Origin: Nitratireductor arenosus
GTDB taxonomy: Bacteria; Pseudomonadota; Alphaproteobacteria; Rhizobiales; Rhizobiaceae
Direction: 5' to 3'
Assembly (NCBI RefSeq): GCF_009742725.1
Contig: NZ_WPHG01000001.1
Span: 1,338,001 to 1,402,000, forward strand
DNA length: 64,000 nt
The notes under the pieces are model-generated. The model searched no databases and was not told the DNA's origin. It was given only the letters and a program-made list of their open reading frames with translations. Positions 1 through 7,618 of the stretch are shown here, piece after piece (the first letter of the stretch is position 1; every line of letters starts with the position of its first letter). The translations under genes were made by a program, and so were the position numbers.

Positions 1-524
1 GCATGAATCTCGACCGGCACATCATCGCCCACAAGGATTTCTTCCTGCATCTGGTCAAGAATGACGGCGATTCGGCCGACAAGCACCGCGATTTTTACGA
101 CGAGTATCTCGCGGTGATGGATCTGACGGCCGAGTTCTACCTGCAGACGGTCGACACGGTGTTCATCCGCCACGCTTTGCCCAAGGGCGAGATGACCCAT
201 CGCGGCGAACCGGTCGATCCGGCGGCGATCCGCTCGATCGCGCTGATGACGGTCGAGGGCGAGAACGACGATATTTCCGGCGTCGGCCAGACCAAGGCCG
301 CGCAGACGCTGTGCACCAATATTCCCGACGACATGCGCGTGCACTACATGCAGCCGGCCGTCGGCCATTACGGCGTCTTCAACGGCTCGCGCTTCCGCGC
401 CGAGATCGTGCCGCGCATCGTCGATTTCATCACCAGCTATGGCCGTGAAAACCGCGACGCGCTCGGCCGGCACCTGCCCGCCAAAAAGGCCGCCGCCAAG
501 TCGGCGGGGCGCACCAAGGCCTGA
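1..524 (+). CDS. phaZ: Intracellular polyhydroxyalkanoate depolymerase, C-terminal part
   Basis: This is the 3' end of a gene that begins left of the window; about 173 residues are visible. They match the C-terminal region of intracellular poly(3-hydroxybutyrate) depolymerases, which break down stored PHB granules in the cytoplasm. Recognisable stretches are TVEGENDDISGVGQTKAAQ and HYMQPAVGHYGVFNGSRFR, the latter holding the probable catalytic His (GHYG) of the alpha/beta-hydrolase fold. The nucleophile elbow lies outside the window. An in-frame ATG at 3 is internal and not the start. The gene ends in a TGA followed by a structured intergenic stretch and then rpsU on the other strand. Family assignment is firm; the exact substrate chain length is inferred. 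Confidence 0.88.
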   Translation, partial: MNLDRHIIAHKDFFLHLVKNDGDSADKHRDFYDEYLAVMDLTAEFYLQTVDTVFIRHALPKGEMTHRGEPVDPAAIRSIALMTVEGENDDISGVGQTKAAQTLCTNIPDDMRVHYMQPAVGHYGVFNGSRFRAEIVPRIVDFITSYGRENRDALGRHLPAKKAAAKSAGRTKA

Positions 525-569
525 TTCAGGGCCTGACCGACCCTGCCGCGCACGGGCGGCGCGGGAGAG

Positions 570-676
570 AGCGTTTCCAGGCGAAGTGGAAACCGGTTCG
601 CCGTTCGGAAAGGCGTCAAAACAATAAAATAGAGCCGGTCTGCGATTCCGCGAAAAGCAGAACGGATCGAGAGCGG
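570..676. repeat. Candidate palindromic intergenic repeat element
   Basis: The intergenic stretch between the PHB depolymerase and rpsU holds nested short inverted repeats: GTTTCC (573-578) with GGAAAC (588-593), and GGCGAA (580-585) with TTCGCC (597-602). They are followed by an A-rich link and a second GC-rich part. From memory, rhizobial intergenic regions carry dispersed elements of this general look, but I cannot count copies here. Treat it as a possible REP-like element, not an identified family. Confidence 0.35.
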
Positions 677-686
677 ACCTGCGTAA

Positions 687-729
687 CGAAAAACGGGCCG
701 CGTGCCTCCGTGCGGGAGGCGCGCGGCCC
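687..729 (-). terminator. Rho-independent terminator of rpsU
   Basis: On the minus strand a GC-rich stem (arms 695-709 and 714-729, loop GTGC, nearly perfect pairing) is followed directly by a run of five T (complement of 689-693). It lies 30 bases after the rpsU stop codon, in the right orientation to end that transcript. Confidence 0.8.
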
Positions 730-758
730 GATCGACTTTAAAGCCGTAAAGGGTCGGC

Positions 759-1052
759 TCAGGCCTGGCCCGGCGTCGCGGCGGCGCCGGCAGCCTGGGG
801 ACGCGGCGCGCCCGGGCGCACCGGACGCGGCTTCTTCTTCGGTCCGGGCAACAGCCCTTCGCGCTGCGCCAGCTTGCGGGCGGCCTTGCGCGAGCGCCGA
901 ACGGCCTCGGCCTTTTCGCGTGCGCGGCGCTGCGACGGCTTCTCATAGGACCGGCGCGCCTTCATCTCGCGAAACACGCCCTCGCGCTGCATCTTCTTCT
1001 TCAGCACCTTGAGCGCCTGCTCGACATTGTTGTCTCTGACAAGTACCTGCAA
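759..1052 (-). CDS. rpsU: 30S ribosomal protein S21
   Basis: Small-subunit ribosomal protein S21, 97 residues. The core is plain: [20 protein letters not shown], then REGVFREMK and a very basic [19 protein letters not shown] stretch. The start is a TTG at 1052, placed by the conserved family N-terminus (M-QVLVRDNN) and by a GAAGGAAG ribosome-binding site just upstream; the frame stays open further upstream but that part does not look like S21. The protein is longer than the 71-residue E. coli S21 because of a C-terminal tail rich in Pro, Ala, Arg and Gly, a trait of alphaproteobacterial S21. It sits downstream of nth on the same strand but 258 bases away, so it probably has its own promoter, and a strong terminator follows. 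Confidence 0.93.
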   Translation of the reverse strand: MQVLVRDNNVEQALKVLKKKMQREGVFREMKARRSYEKPSQRRAREKAEAVRRSRKAARKLAQREGLLPGPKKKPRPVRPGAPRPQAAGAAATPGQA

Positions 1053-1310
1053 TGGTCTTCCTTCGTCTGCGCGACAGCGTCGCTGGTTGCAAACAGCCTT
1101 GCGGCCGGTGTGGCCCGCGTCCTGAACTGGTACGACACGGAACTGTTTCCCTTCCCGGGGGCGAAACGAAAGCCTTCGCCTCTCAGCGGGCTGGCGTGGA
1201 ACGGTCGGGGACCGTCTGCACATACGCCGGGCAATCAGGATGTGGGCACGATGTAATCCATCCGGCCGCGAAGTGCAAGGAAGGCCGCGCCAACGCCGTC
1301 AGGCCCGTCT

Positions 1311-2057
1311 TCAGCCGATTTCTATCGGCGTGAGGGCGGCGGGGATTGCACTGGTCTTTTCAGCGGCCTGGCACAGATCGGCAATCACGCAGCGTTCGCA
1401 TTCGGGCTTGCGCGCCTTGCACACATAGCGTCCGTGCAGGATCAGCCAGTGATGGGCGTGGCGCAGATAGTCCTGTGGAATGATGTCCAGGAAGCGCTTT
1501 TCGACCTCGTCGGGCGTCTTGCCGGGTGCCAGCCCCAGCCGGTTGCCGATCCGCAATATATGCGTATCGACGGCGAATGTCGGCTGCCCGAACGCCATGT
1601 TCAGCACCACGTTGGCGGTCTTGCGGCCGACGCCCGGCAGTTTGGTCAGTTGGTCGCGGTCGGCCGGCACCTGTCCGTCATGATCGCGAATCAGCGCTTG
1701 CGACAGCGCGATGACGTTTTTGGCCTTGTTGCGCCACAGTCCGATGGTGCGGATATGATCGCCGACCCTGTCCTCGCCGAGCGCCAGCATCTTTTGCGGC
1801 GTGTCGGCGACGGCGAACAGCCCGCGCGTCGCCTTGTTGACGCCGATATCGGTCGCCTGGGCCGACAGCACCACCGCGACCAGCAGCGTGAAGGCGTTGA
1901 CATGTTCAAGCTCGCCCTTGGGCTCTGGGCGCTGCACCGCGAAACGGCGGAAAATCTCGCGCACCTCGTCGGAAGAATAGCGCGACCGGGGCTTCTTGCG
2001 CGGCGTCTTCGCGCGGGCTGGCGCGCGTGCGGCCTTTTTGTCCTTTGGCTTCAGCAT
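1311..2057 (-). CDS. nth: Endonuclease III (DNA glycosylase/AP lyase)
   Basis: Base-excision repair enzyme that removes oxidised pyrimidines and cleaves the abasic site, 248 residues. The helix-hairpin-helix motif LPGVGRKTANVVLN contains the catalytic Lys (K146), and VDTHILRI contains the catalytic Asp (D164). The C-terminus has the four cysteines of the [4Fe-4S] cluster, C213-x6-C220-x2-C223-x5-C229, exactly the family spacing. A Lys/Arg/Pro-rich N-terminal extension of about 25 residues precedes the fold. The ATG at 2057 is chosen because it avoids overlap with the divergent DUF2244 gene, whose ATG is at 2079; longer starts would run into that gene. The 21-base gap implies very compact divergent transcription. 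Confidence 0.95.
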   Translation of the reverse strand: MLKPKDKKAARAPARAKTPRKKPRSRYSSDEVREIFRRFAVQRPEPKGELEHVNAFTLLVAVVLSAQATDIGVNKATRGLFAVADTPQKMLALGEDRVGDHIRTIGLWRNKAKNVIALSQALIRDHDGQVPADRDQLTKLPGVGRKTANVVLNMAFGQPTFAVDTHILRIGNRLGLAPGKTPDEVEKRFLDIIPQDYLRHAHHWLILHGRYVCKARKPECERCVIADLCQAAEKTSAIPAALTPIEIG

Positions 2058-2078
2058 GAAGGCTCTATAATCCCTCTC

Positions 2079-2564
2079 ATGAGCGAAACCTATGCTGCGG
2101 ACCAACCTTTCTTCAAGGCGCTGCTTACGCCGCACCGCTCGCTCGGCCGGACCGGCTTCATCCTGTTGATGGGCGCGCTGGTGGCGGGATGGGGTGCGGT
2201 CGGGCTGTTCTTCCTCGCCGCCGGCGCCTGGCCGGTCTTCGGCTTTTTCGGCCTCGATATCCTGGCGCTTTATATCGCCTTTCGCGTCAACTACCGCGCC
2301 GCCCGCGCCCGCGAGGAAGTGTCTGTGTCGCGCACTCGCGTGGCGATCCGCAAAACCGCGCCGTCAGGGCGCACCGAGGAGCACCGGTTCAATCCGTTCT
2401 GGGCCCGTTTTTCGGTCGCCCGTCATGACGAGATCGGCATTACCGGGATGGCAGTCGAGGCGCCGGGACGACGGGTGCCGCTCGGCGGCTTCCTCAACCC
2501 GGGCGATCGCGAAAGTTTCGCGGCCGAATTCGGCCGCGCGCTGGCGAGCGCCAAAATGCGCTGA
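2079..2564 (+). CDS. DUF2244 family membrane protein
   Basis: A 161-residue protein of the DUF2244 family, function unknown. Two hydrophobic helices lie at about residues 25-45 and 48-68 (FILLMGALVAGWGAVGLFFL, then FGFFGLDILALYIAF). A soluble C-terminal half follows with the family's FNPFWARF and PLGGFLNPGDRESFAAEFGRAL-type stretch. The ATG at 2079 is the first in-frame start after the divergent nth gene, and the protein from there has normal family length. DUF2244 genes next to nth are common in alphaproteobacteria as far as I recall, but no functional link is established. Confidence 0.82.
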   Translation: MSETYAADQPFFKALLTPHRSLGRTGFILLMGALVAGWGAVGLFFLAAGAWPVFGFFGLDILALYIAFRVNYRAARAREEVSVSRTRVAIRKTAPSGRTEEHRFNPFWARFSVARHDEIGITGMAVEAPGRRVPLGGFLNPGDRESFAAEFGRALASAKMR

Positions 2565-2644
2565 AAGCGAAGCTTGAAGTTGTCAGGAATCGGGTGGAGA
2601 TCGCTGTGCGGCGGGACGATATTGGCGTTCAAGGAGATATGACC

Positions 2645-3523
2645 ATGAACGCTCACACCGCAGTCCTTGAACGCGACATCACCCCCGAAGGTGGCGACTA
2701 CGAGATCGTGCGCCGCGTTATCGAAAAGATCAGCCTCGACTATCGCGACCAACCGTCCCTGGAGGATCTGGCCGCCGATGTCGGCGAGACGCCGACCGGG
2801 CTGCAGAAATTGTTCACCCGCTGGGCCGGGCTGTCGCCGAAGGCGTTTTTGCAGGCGGTCACGCTCGACCATGCGCGCCGGCTTCTTGATGAGGGCACGC
2901 CACTTCTGGAGACCGCGCTCGAACTCGGCATGTCGGGGCCCGGCCGGCTGCATGATTTGTTCGTCACCCATGAGGCGATGTCGCCCGGCGACTACAAAAC
3001 CCGTGGCGCCGGCCTGACGATCCGCTACGGCTTTCACATCTCGCCGTTCGGCGTCGCGCTGGTCATGGTGACCGAACGCGGCCTCGCCGGTCTCGCCTTT
3101 TGCGACGCCGGCGGCGAGCGCGCCGCCCTCGACGACATGGCCGGCCGCTGGCCGAATGCCGCCTATGTCGAGGACATGGCCGCGACCGCGCCCTATGCCG
3201 CGCGCATCTTCGATCCCGGCCGCTGGCGTCACGAGGAGCCGTTGCGGGTCGTGCTGATCGGCACGGATTTCCAGGTCCGGGTCTGGGAGGCGCTGTTGCG
3301 CATTCCGATGGGCCGCGCAAAGCCCTATTCGGCGATTGCCGCCGAGATCGGTGCGCCCAGGGCGAGCCGTGCCGTCGGCGCGGCGGTCGGCGCCAATCCA
3401 CTCTCCTTCGTCGTGCCCTGCCATCGCGCGCTCGGCAAGTCGGGCGCGCTTACCGGCTATCATTGGGGCCTGACACGCAAGCGGGCGATCCTCGGCTGGG
3501 AGGCTGGCCAGACCGAAACATAA
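2645..3523 (+). CDS. Ada-like HTH / O6-methylguanine-DNA methyltransferase
   Basis: Bifunctional protein of 292 residues: an AraC-type helix-turn-helix half (about 20-118) joined to a methylated-DNA-protein cysteine methyltransferase domain (about 125-290). The acceptor cysteine is C259 in the signature VVPCHRAL. The protein repairs O6-alkylguanine by irreversible transfer of the alkyl group to that Cys. It lacks the N-terminal zinc/phosphotriester-sensing domain of E. coli Ada, so methyl-phosphotriester activation is not expected. The start at ATG 2645 is preferred over ATG 2639 because the AAGGAG site at 2631-2636 is 8 bases from the former and only 2 from the latter. It is followed by a 151-base gap and then rbsK. 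Confidence 0.9.
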   Translation: MNAHTAVLERDITPEGGDYEIVRRVIEKISLDYRDQPSLEDLAADVGETPTGLQKLFTRWAGLSPKAFLQAVTLDHARRLLDEGTPLLETALELGMSGPGRLHDLFVTHEAMSPGDYKTRGAGLTIRYGFHISPFGVALVMVTERGLAGLAFCDAGGERAALDDMAGRWPNAAYVEDMAATAPYAARIFDPGRWRHEEPLRVVLIGTDFQVRVWEALLRIPMGRAKPYSAIAAEIGAPRASRAVGAAVGANPLSFVVPCHRALGKSGALTGYHWGLTRKRAILGWEAGQTET

Positions 3524-3627
3524 GTCGGGGGCGCGGCACGCCGCGAACGGTGGCCAATTCGACACGCGCCGATGGTCAGGTCTCGTTAATCTAGCCGGAG
3601 CGGCCCGCCAGCGTGCTGATTCCATTT

Positions 3628-3644
3628 TAACGCCTGATGCGTTA
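3628..3644. promoter_or_regulatory. Inverted repeat upstream of ribokinase
   Basis: TAACGC (3628-3633) and GCGTTA (3639-3644) form a perfect 6-bp inverted repeat with a 5-base spacer, 31 bases before the rbsK start. Size and position suit a repressor operator (for example LacI or ROK type), but no regulator gene is adjacent, so this is only a candidate. Confidence 0.35.
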
Positions 3645-3674
3645 GCGTCGCCGCCGGTTTGCGGGAGGCGTCTG

Positions 3675-4568
3675 TTGGTCATTGTCATCGGTTCCATCAA
3701 TCTCGACCTGATCGCCACTGTCGGGCGTCTACCCGGCCCGGGCGAGACCGTCGCGGGAGATACGTTTTCCAACACGCCCGGCGGCAAGGGCGCCAATCAG
3801 GCGCTGGCGGCGGCGCGGGCCGGCGCGGCGGTGCGCATGGTCGGCGCGGTCGGCAAGGATGCCTTTGCCGCGGAGGCGCTGGCTCTCCTCGACCGGGGTG
3901 GCGTTGACCTGACAGGCGTCGGCGAAACCCATGCCTCGACCGGCACCGCCCTCATTCTCGTCGGAGCCGACGGGGAAAACATGATCGCCGTCGTGGCCGG
4001 CGCCAACGCGGCTGTGCTGCCGGGCGACGTGACCAAGGCCGCGCTCGATGCGGGCGACGTGGTGTTGATGCAGCAGGAAATCCCGCTCGATACGATCCGC
4101 GCCGCGCTCCAGGCCGCGCGCGCGGCCGGCGCCGTCTCCGTGCTCAACACCGCGCCCTATAGCGACGAGGCCGTCGATCTGCCTGCGCTCGCCGATTATG
4201 TCGTGGCCAATGAAACCGAGTTCGACCTTTGCGCGCGCGCGCTCGGGCTCGGGGGCGACGGGCGCGAGGCGCGCATGCGCGACTTCGTCGCCACGACGGG
4301 GCGTACCGTCGTGGTCACGCTCGGTGGCGAGGGCGTGCTTGCCGCATCGCCCGACGGGTTTTACCGCGTCGCCGCGCTTGCGGTCACGCCGGTCGACACG
4401 GTCGGCGCCGGCGATACGTTTTGCGGCTATCTGGGCGCAGCCCTGGAACGGGGCGAAGCCCTCGAAGCCGCCTTGCGCCGTGCCGCAGTCGCCGGCTCGC
4501 TCGCCTGCCTCAAGCCGGGCGCCCAGCCTGCGATCCCGCTCGCCGAGGATGTCGAGGCGCGGCGATGA
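3675..4568 (+). CDS. rbsK: Ribokinase (PfkB family)
   Basis: ATP-dependent sugar kinase, most likely phosphorylating D-ribose to ribose-5-phosphate; 297 residues. The PfkB N-terminal signature is seen as GSINLDL plus NTPGGKGANQALAAARAG, and the C-terminal signature as DTVGAGDTFCGYLGAAL, with the catalytic Asp in GAGD near residue 245. The start is a TTG at 3675: it has a GGGAGG site 6 bases upstream and gives the standard N-terminus VIVIGSINLDL. The stop overlaps the next gene by ATGA, so the two are translationally coupled. A nucleoside hydrolase gene lies close by on the opposite strand, and the ribose it would release is this enzyme's substrate. Substrate specificity is inferred from family resemblance. 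Confidence 0.88.
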   Translation: MVIVIGSINLDLIATVGRLPGPGETVAGDTFSNTPGGKGANQALAAARAGAAVRMVGAVGKDAFAAEALALLDRGGVDLTGVGETHASTGTALILVGADGENMIAVVAGANAAVLPGDVTKAALDAGDVVLMQQEIPLDTIRAALQAARAAGAVSVLNTAPYSDEAVDLPALADYVVANETEFDLCARALGLGGDGREARMRDFVATTGRTVVVTLGGEGVLAASPDGFYRVAALAVTPVDTVGAGDTFCGYLGAALERGEALEAALRRAAVAGSLACLKPGAQPAIPLAEDVEARR

Positions 4569-4936
4569 CCTCCGGCGAGGACAAGGCGCGCGCGATCCAC
4601 GATATGCTGGCTGAACGGTCCGGCTGGCTCCGGCGTATCCGCCTGACGCTGCTCTTGCCGATCGTTCTGATCGGCGTGCTCCTGGCCGGTCCGATCATCA
4701 TCTGGCTGATGCAGGACAACAAGCCGATCTTCGAGCAGATGGAAATGCTGGGCAGTGTGGTGACCGTCGAGCCGGCCGAAGACGGCGCGGCCTCAGGGGC
4801 GCGTATCACCATTCGCATCGACAACAGCGCCGAAACAGTCGTGGTCGAAGGCTCCGCCGGCATCGAGCCGGGGACGAAGGTGACGATCCTTCACACCGTC
4901 AAGCCGGACGGCACGTCGCATTACGCGCTGAACTGA
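4565..4936 (+). CDS. Small single-pass membrane protein, function unknown
   Basis: A 123-residue protein whose ATG overlaps the rbsK stop codon (ATGA), indicating coupled translation. Residues 1-26 are polar and basic, one hydrophobic segment follows (about 27-48, LTLLLPIVLIGVLLAGPIII), and the remainder is an acidic beta-rich domain ending in HYALN. I do not recognise the family. The topology suggests an N-in anchor with the C-terminal domain in the periplasm. Coupling to ribokinase makes a role in ribose or nucleoside handling possible, but nothing in the sequence shows it. Confidence 0.7.
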   Translation: MTSGEDKARAIHDMLAERSGWLRRIRLTLLLPIVLIGVLLAGPIIIWLMQDNKPIFEQMEMLGSVVTVEPAEDGAASGARITIRIDNSAETVVVEGSAGIEPGTKVTILHTVKPDGTSHYALN

Positions 4937-5084
4937 ACGAACGTAAGGAACCGCTTCGCGCGCCGCCCGGTGCATGGACGAAAAAAGATCTCGCCCCATC
5001 GCAGCATCGCCGAGGCCGGCGCGGCGAATATCCCGCCGGCTGTTCTCCCATTCGCGGGCGCGCCGGCGCTTGTCCCCAGATAGT

Positions 5085-6026
5085 CTAAAGACGGCCCAGC
5101 CTTTCGGTCAGAAGTTCGAAAAACCCGTCGGCGTCGATGTCGCGCATGACCATGGCGTTCTTCGGCCGATCGGTGACGCCCCACCAGTCGACGACGGTCA
5201 TCCCCATCGTCAGCTCCGAGGCGGTTTCGACCGCGACATTGCACGACCGTCCGCCGAAGAGTTCTGGCTCGAGAAGATAAGCGATCACGCAGGGATCGTG
5301 CAGCGGACCGCCATCGGTGCCGTATTTCTCCTCGTCGAAGCGTTCGAAAAATTCCAGCAGCGCGGCCGTCGCCGTGCCCACCGACGTGCCCAGGTCGCGA
5401 AAGCGGGCGACGCGCCTGGCGGTCGTCAGCGCCTTGTGGGTGACGTCGAGCGGCATCATCACCACGGGAATGCCGGCGCCAAGCACGATGTCGGCCGCCT
5501 GCGGGTCGACATAGATGTTGAACTCCGCCGCCGGCGTGACGTTGCCGCCCTCGAAGAACCCGCCGCCCATCAGCACGATCTCGCGGATCCTGGGGGCGAT
5601 GCGCGGTTCGCGGATCAGCGCCAGCGCGATATTGGTCAGCGGCCCGAGCGGGCACAGCGTCACCTGGCCGGCCTCCTCGGCCATCAGCGTGTCGACGATG
5701 AAGTCGACGGCATAGTCGTTTTGCAGTTCCATTGCCGGTTCGGGCAGGTCGGGCCCGTCAAGGCCGGTGCGGCCGTGGACATGCTCGGCCGTGACCAGCG
5801 TGCGCGCCAGCGGGCGGACCGCTCCTGCGAAGACTTTCGTCTCGGGCCTGCCGGCCAGTTCGCAGATCTTGCGCGCGTTCTTTTCCGTCAGCGCCAGCGG
5901 CACATTGCCGGCGACCGCCGTGATGCCGAGCACGTCGAGCTCGGGGCTGGCCAGGGCGAGAAGGATGGCGATTGCGTCGTCCTGGCCCGGATCGGTATCG
6001 ATAATGATCTTGCGTCCGCCGGCCAT
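5085..6026 (-). CDS. Inosine-uridine preferring nucleoside hydrolase family protein
   Basis: Ribonucleoside hydrolase that splits the N-glycosidic bond to release base and ribose; 313 residues. The calcium-binding family signature IIIDTDPGQDDA is at the N-terminus, NIYVDPQAADIV is the mid-protein motif, and GGPLHDPC carries the catalytic His. The start is ATG 6026: the GGAGG site at 6033-6037 directly abuts the upstream ATG (6032) but lies 6 bases from this one. Which nucleosides it prefers cannot be read from the sequence. It is convergent with the rbsK operon, whose product would phosphorylate the released ribose, and divergent from hsp20. Confidence 0.9.
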   Translation of the reverse strand: MAGGRKIIIDTDPGQDDAIAILLALASPELDVLGITAVAGNVPLALTEKNARKICELAGRPETKVFAGAVRPLARTLVTAEHVHGRTGLDGPDLPEPAMELQNDYAVDFIVDTLMAEEAGQVTLCPLGPLTNIALALIREPRIAPRIREIVLMGGGFFEGGNVTPAAEFNIYVDPQAADIVLGAGIPVVMMPLDVTHKALTTARRVARFRDLGTSVGTATAALLEFFERFDEEKYGTDGGPLHDPCVIAYLLEPELFGGRSCNVAVETASELTMGMTVVDWWGVTDRPKNAMVMRDIDADGFFELLTERLGRL

Positions 6027-6044
6027 CGGCATCCTCCAAACCTA

Positions 6045-6073
6045 CTTGAACTCGTTGTTGGAGCGGACCATAT
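6045..6073 (+). promoter_or_regulatory. Candidate RpoH (heat-shock) promoter of hsp20
   Basis: CTTGAA (6045-6050) and CCATAT (6068-6073) are separated by 17 bases, close to the sigma-32/RpoH pattern. The site is about 65 bases upstream of the small heat-shock protein gene. The match was found by eye and is supported by what the downstream gene is. Confidence 0.5.
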
Positions 6074-6139
6074 CAGGTGCATGTGGAAAAACGCCATCTG
6101 GGTTTTCTACTATCCACGTCGCTCTTTGAGGACATGATG

Positions 6140-6565
6140 ATGACGCGAATGACGCCTTTTTCGAGCCCGCTGCTTCTGGGGTTCGAGGCGATGGAAAAGA
6201 CCCTGGAGCGGGCGACGAAGGCCGCCGACGGGTATCCGCCGTACAATATCGAGCGCATACGCGGCCACAATGGCGGCGGCGACTGTCTCAGGATCACGCT
6301 CGCGGTGGCTGGATTTTGCGAGAGCAATCTTGATGTCGCAACCGAAAACAACCAGCTCGTCATCCGTGGCAAGCAGGTCGATGACGTCGAGCGCGATTTT
6401 TTGCACCGCGGCATCGCGGCGCGCCAGTTCCAGCGCGCTTTCGTGCTCGCCGAAGGCATGCGCGTGATCGGCGCCGAACTGAAGAACGGTCTGCTGTCGG
6501 TCGATCTCGACCGGCCGGAACCCGAGCACCATGTACAAAAAATAAACATCTCGGTGAAAGACTGA
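6140..6565 (+). CDS. Small heat-shock protein, Hsp20/alpha-crystallin family
   Basis: ATP-independent chaperone that holds unfolding proteins, about 141 residues. The alpha-crystallin domain spans roughly residues 35-135, with YPPYNIERI, LRITLAVAGF and GLLSVDLDRP as recognisable strands; the family's usual GVL near the end of the domain is here GLL. Three consecutive ATG codons (6134, 6137, 6140) are possible starts; the GAGGA site at 6128-6132 is 7 bases from ATG 6140, so that one is preferred. A candidate RpoH promoter lies upstream. The DUF1150 gene follows 64 bases later, a pairing often seen in rhizobia. Confidence 0.92.
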   Translation: MTRMTPFSSPLLLGFEAMEKTLERATKAADGYPPYNIERIRGHNGGGDCLRITLAVAGFCESNLDVATENNQLVIRGKQVDDVERDFLHRGIAARQFQRAFVLAEGMRVIGAELKNGLLSVDLDRPEPEHHVQKINISVKD

Positions 6566-6629
6566 TTTCTGCACCGATAGCTCTGAAGAGGGCCGGCCCG
6601 GGTGGGTGGTCCGACGGATGGAGGCTGCC

Positions 6630-6896
6630 ATGACGCATAACGAGAATCACGACGTCAAAACGACCATGAGCCAGACGCAGTTCGCGCATCTCGGCGAGGG
6701 TGCGGTCGCGTATCTGCGCAAGGTGTCCAGCGACGATCTGCGCGGGCGATATCCCGGCCTGCCCGACATGGCTCCGGGGCTCGAATTGTGGGCGCTGTTC
6801 GCCGCCAACGGCCAGCCGATCATGCTGACCGACGAGCGCGAAAGCGCGCTCGGCGCGGCGATCCAGAACGATTTGACGCCGCTCAGCATTCACTGA
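6630..6896 (+). CDS. DUF1150 family protein
   Basis: An 88-residue protein of the DUF1150 family, function unknown. Typical stretches are FAHLGEGAVAYLRKV, PGLELWALFAANGQPIML and LTPLSIH at the C-terminus. The start ATG 6630 has a GGAGG site 5 bases upstream (6620-6624), while earlier in-frame starts at 6606 and 6618 lack one. It directly follows hsp20 on the same strand and is probably co-transcribed and heat-induced. In rhizobia this pair recurs, hence the suspicion of a chaperone-related role, but that is guilt by association. Confidence 0.85.
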   Translation: MTHNENHDVKTTMSQTQFAHLGEGAVAYLRKVSSDDLRGRYPGLPDMAPGLELWALFAANGQPIMLTDERESALGAAIQNDLTPLSIH

Positions 6897-6956
6897 CCGC
6901 AGCAGTACACGTCGAGCCGGGCGGCCGAGCCTCGCCGCCCTTCAGCCTGTGATTGC

Positions 6957-6999
6957 AAAAATCAGGCGCCGGTTTCCGAAAAAACGCCGGTCACGCCTG
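6957..6999 (-). terminator. Terminator of the lpt-rpoN-ptsN operon
   Basis: On the minus strand CAGGCG (complement of 6994-6999) pairs with CGCCTG (complement of 6963-6968), with an inner CCGG/CCGG pairing, and a run of five T follows (complement of 6957-6961). It begins 32 bases after the ptsN stop and faces the convergent DUF1150 gene. Confidence 0.65.
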
Positions 7000-7031
7000 A
7001 GTTGAAGATCGCGCGCCGCGGGCCTCGATGC

Positions 7032-7496
7032 CTATGCGGCGTGCGAGGCCGGGGTGGAGGCCAAGAAGGTGTGAATCGCCGAGGCGTCCTTGGTGCCGCG
7101 GATCTTGGCCACGGTGTCGCTGTCGCGCAGCACGCGGGCGATCCGCGACAGCGCCTTGAGATGGTCGGCGCCGGCGCCTTCCGGCGCGATCAGCAAAAAC
7201 ACCAGATCGACCGGCTGGTCGTCGAGCGCCTCGAAATCGACCGGCGTTTCCAGTCGGGCGAAGACGCCGGTGATCGCGTCCACGCCGGGAAGCTTGCCAT
7301 GCGGGATCGCGATCCCGTTGCCGACGCCCGTCGAGCCGAGCCGCTCACGCTGCAAGATCGTATCAAAAATCTCGCGCTCCGAAAGACCGGTGATGGCGCT
7401 GGCCTTTTCGGCCAGAAGCTGCAGCACCTGCTTTTTGGAATTCGCCTTCAAGGCCGGCAGCACCGCCGGAACCTCGATCAGATCGCTGAGGTCCAT
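7032..7496 (-). CDS. ptsN: PTS IIA-like nitrogen regulatory protein (EIIANtr)
   Basis: Terminal phospho-acceptor of the regulatory nitrogen PTS (EINtr-NPr-EIIANtr), which tunes potassium transport, nitrogen and stress responses in the cytoplasm; 154 residues. The phosphorylated His lies in IAIPHGKLPGV, and the domain runs nearly full length (SEREIFDTILQRERLGSTG, DLVFLLIAPE). The ATG at 7496 gives the standard MDLSDLI start and has AAAGGAA upstream. It is the last gene of the block lptC-lptA-lptB-rpoN-hpf-ptsN, an order widely kept in proteobacteria. A terminator follows. Confidence 0.93.
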   Translation of the reverse strand: MDLSDLIEVPAVLPALKANSKKQVLQLLAEKASAITGLSEREIFDTILQRERLGSTGVGNGIAIPHGKLPGVDAITGVFARLETPVDFEALDDQPVDLVFLLIAPEGAGADHLKALSRIARVLRDSDTVAKIRGTKDASAIHTFLASTPASHAA

Positions 7497-7572
7497 TTTC
7501 GCGCATTCCTTTCTCTGCATACCGCTCCGAGGCTCCTCGATAAAGGAGCGCCGCGGCTGTCAGATCGTGGAT

Positions 7573-7618
7573 CTAGGGTCAGAGCCCATTCAGTCATAGC
7601 AATGGGGTCTGGCCCTAG
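7573..7618. repeat. Long imperfect inverted repeat at the end of hpf
   Basis: Two 18-base arms (7573-7590 and 7601-7618), both beginning or ending with CTAGGG/CCCTAG, pair at 16 of 18 positions around a 10-base loop. The right arm covers the hpf stop codon. No T-run follows on either strand, so it is not a classic terminator; it could stabilise or process the hpf-ptsN mRNA, or be a copy of a palindromic repeat. Confidence 0.5.
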
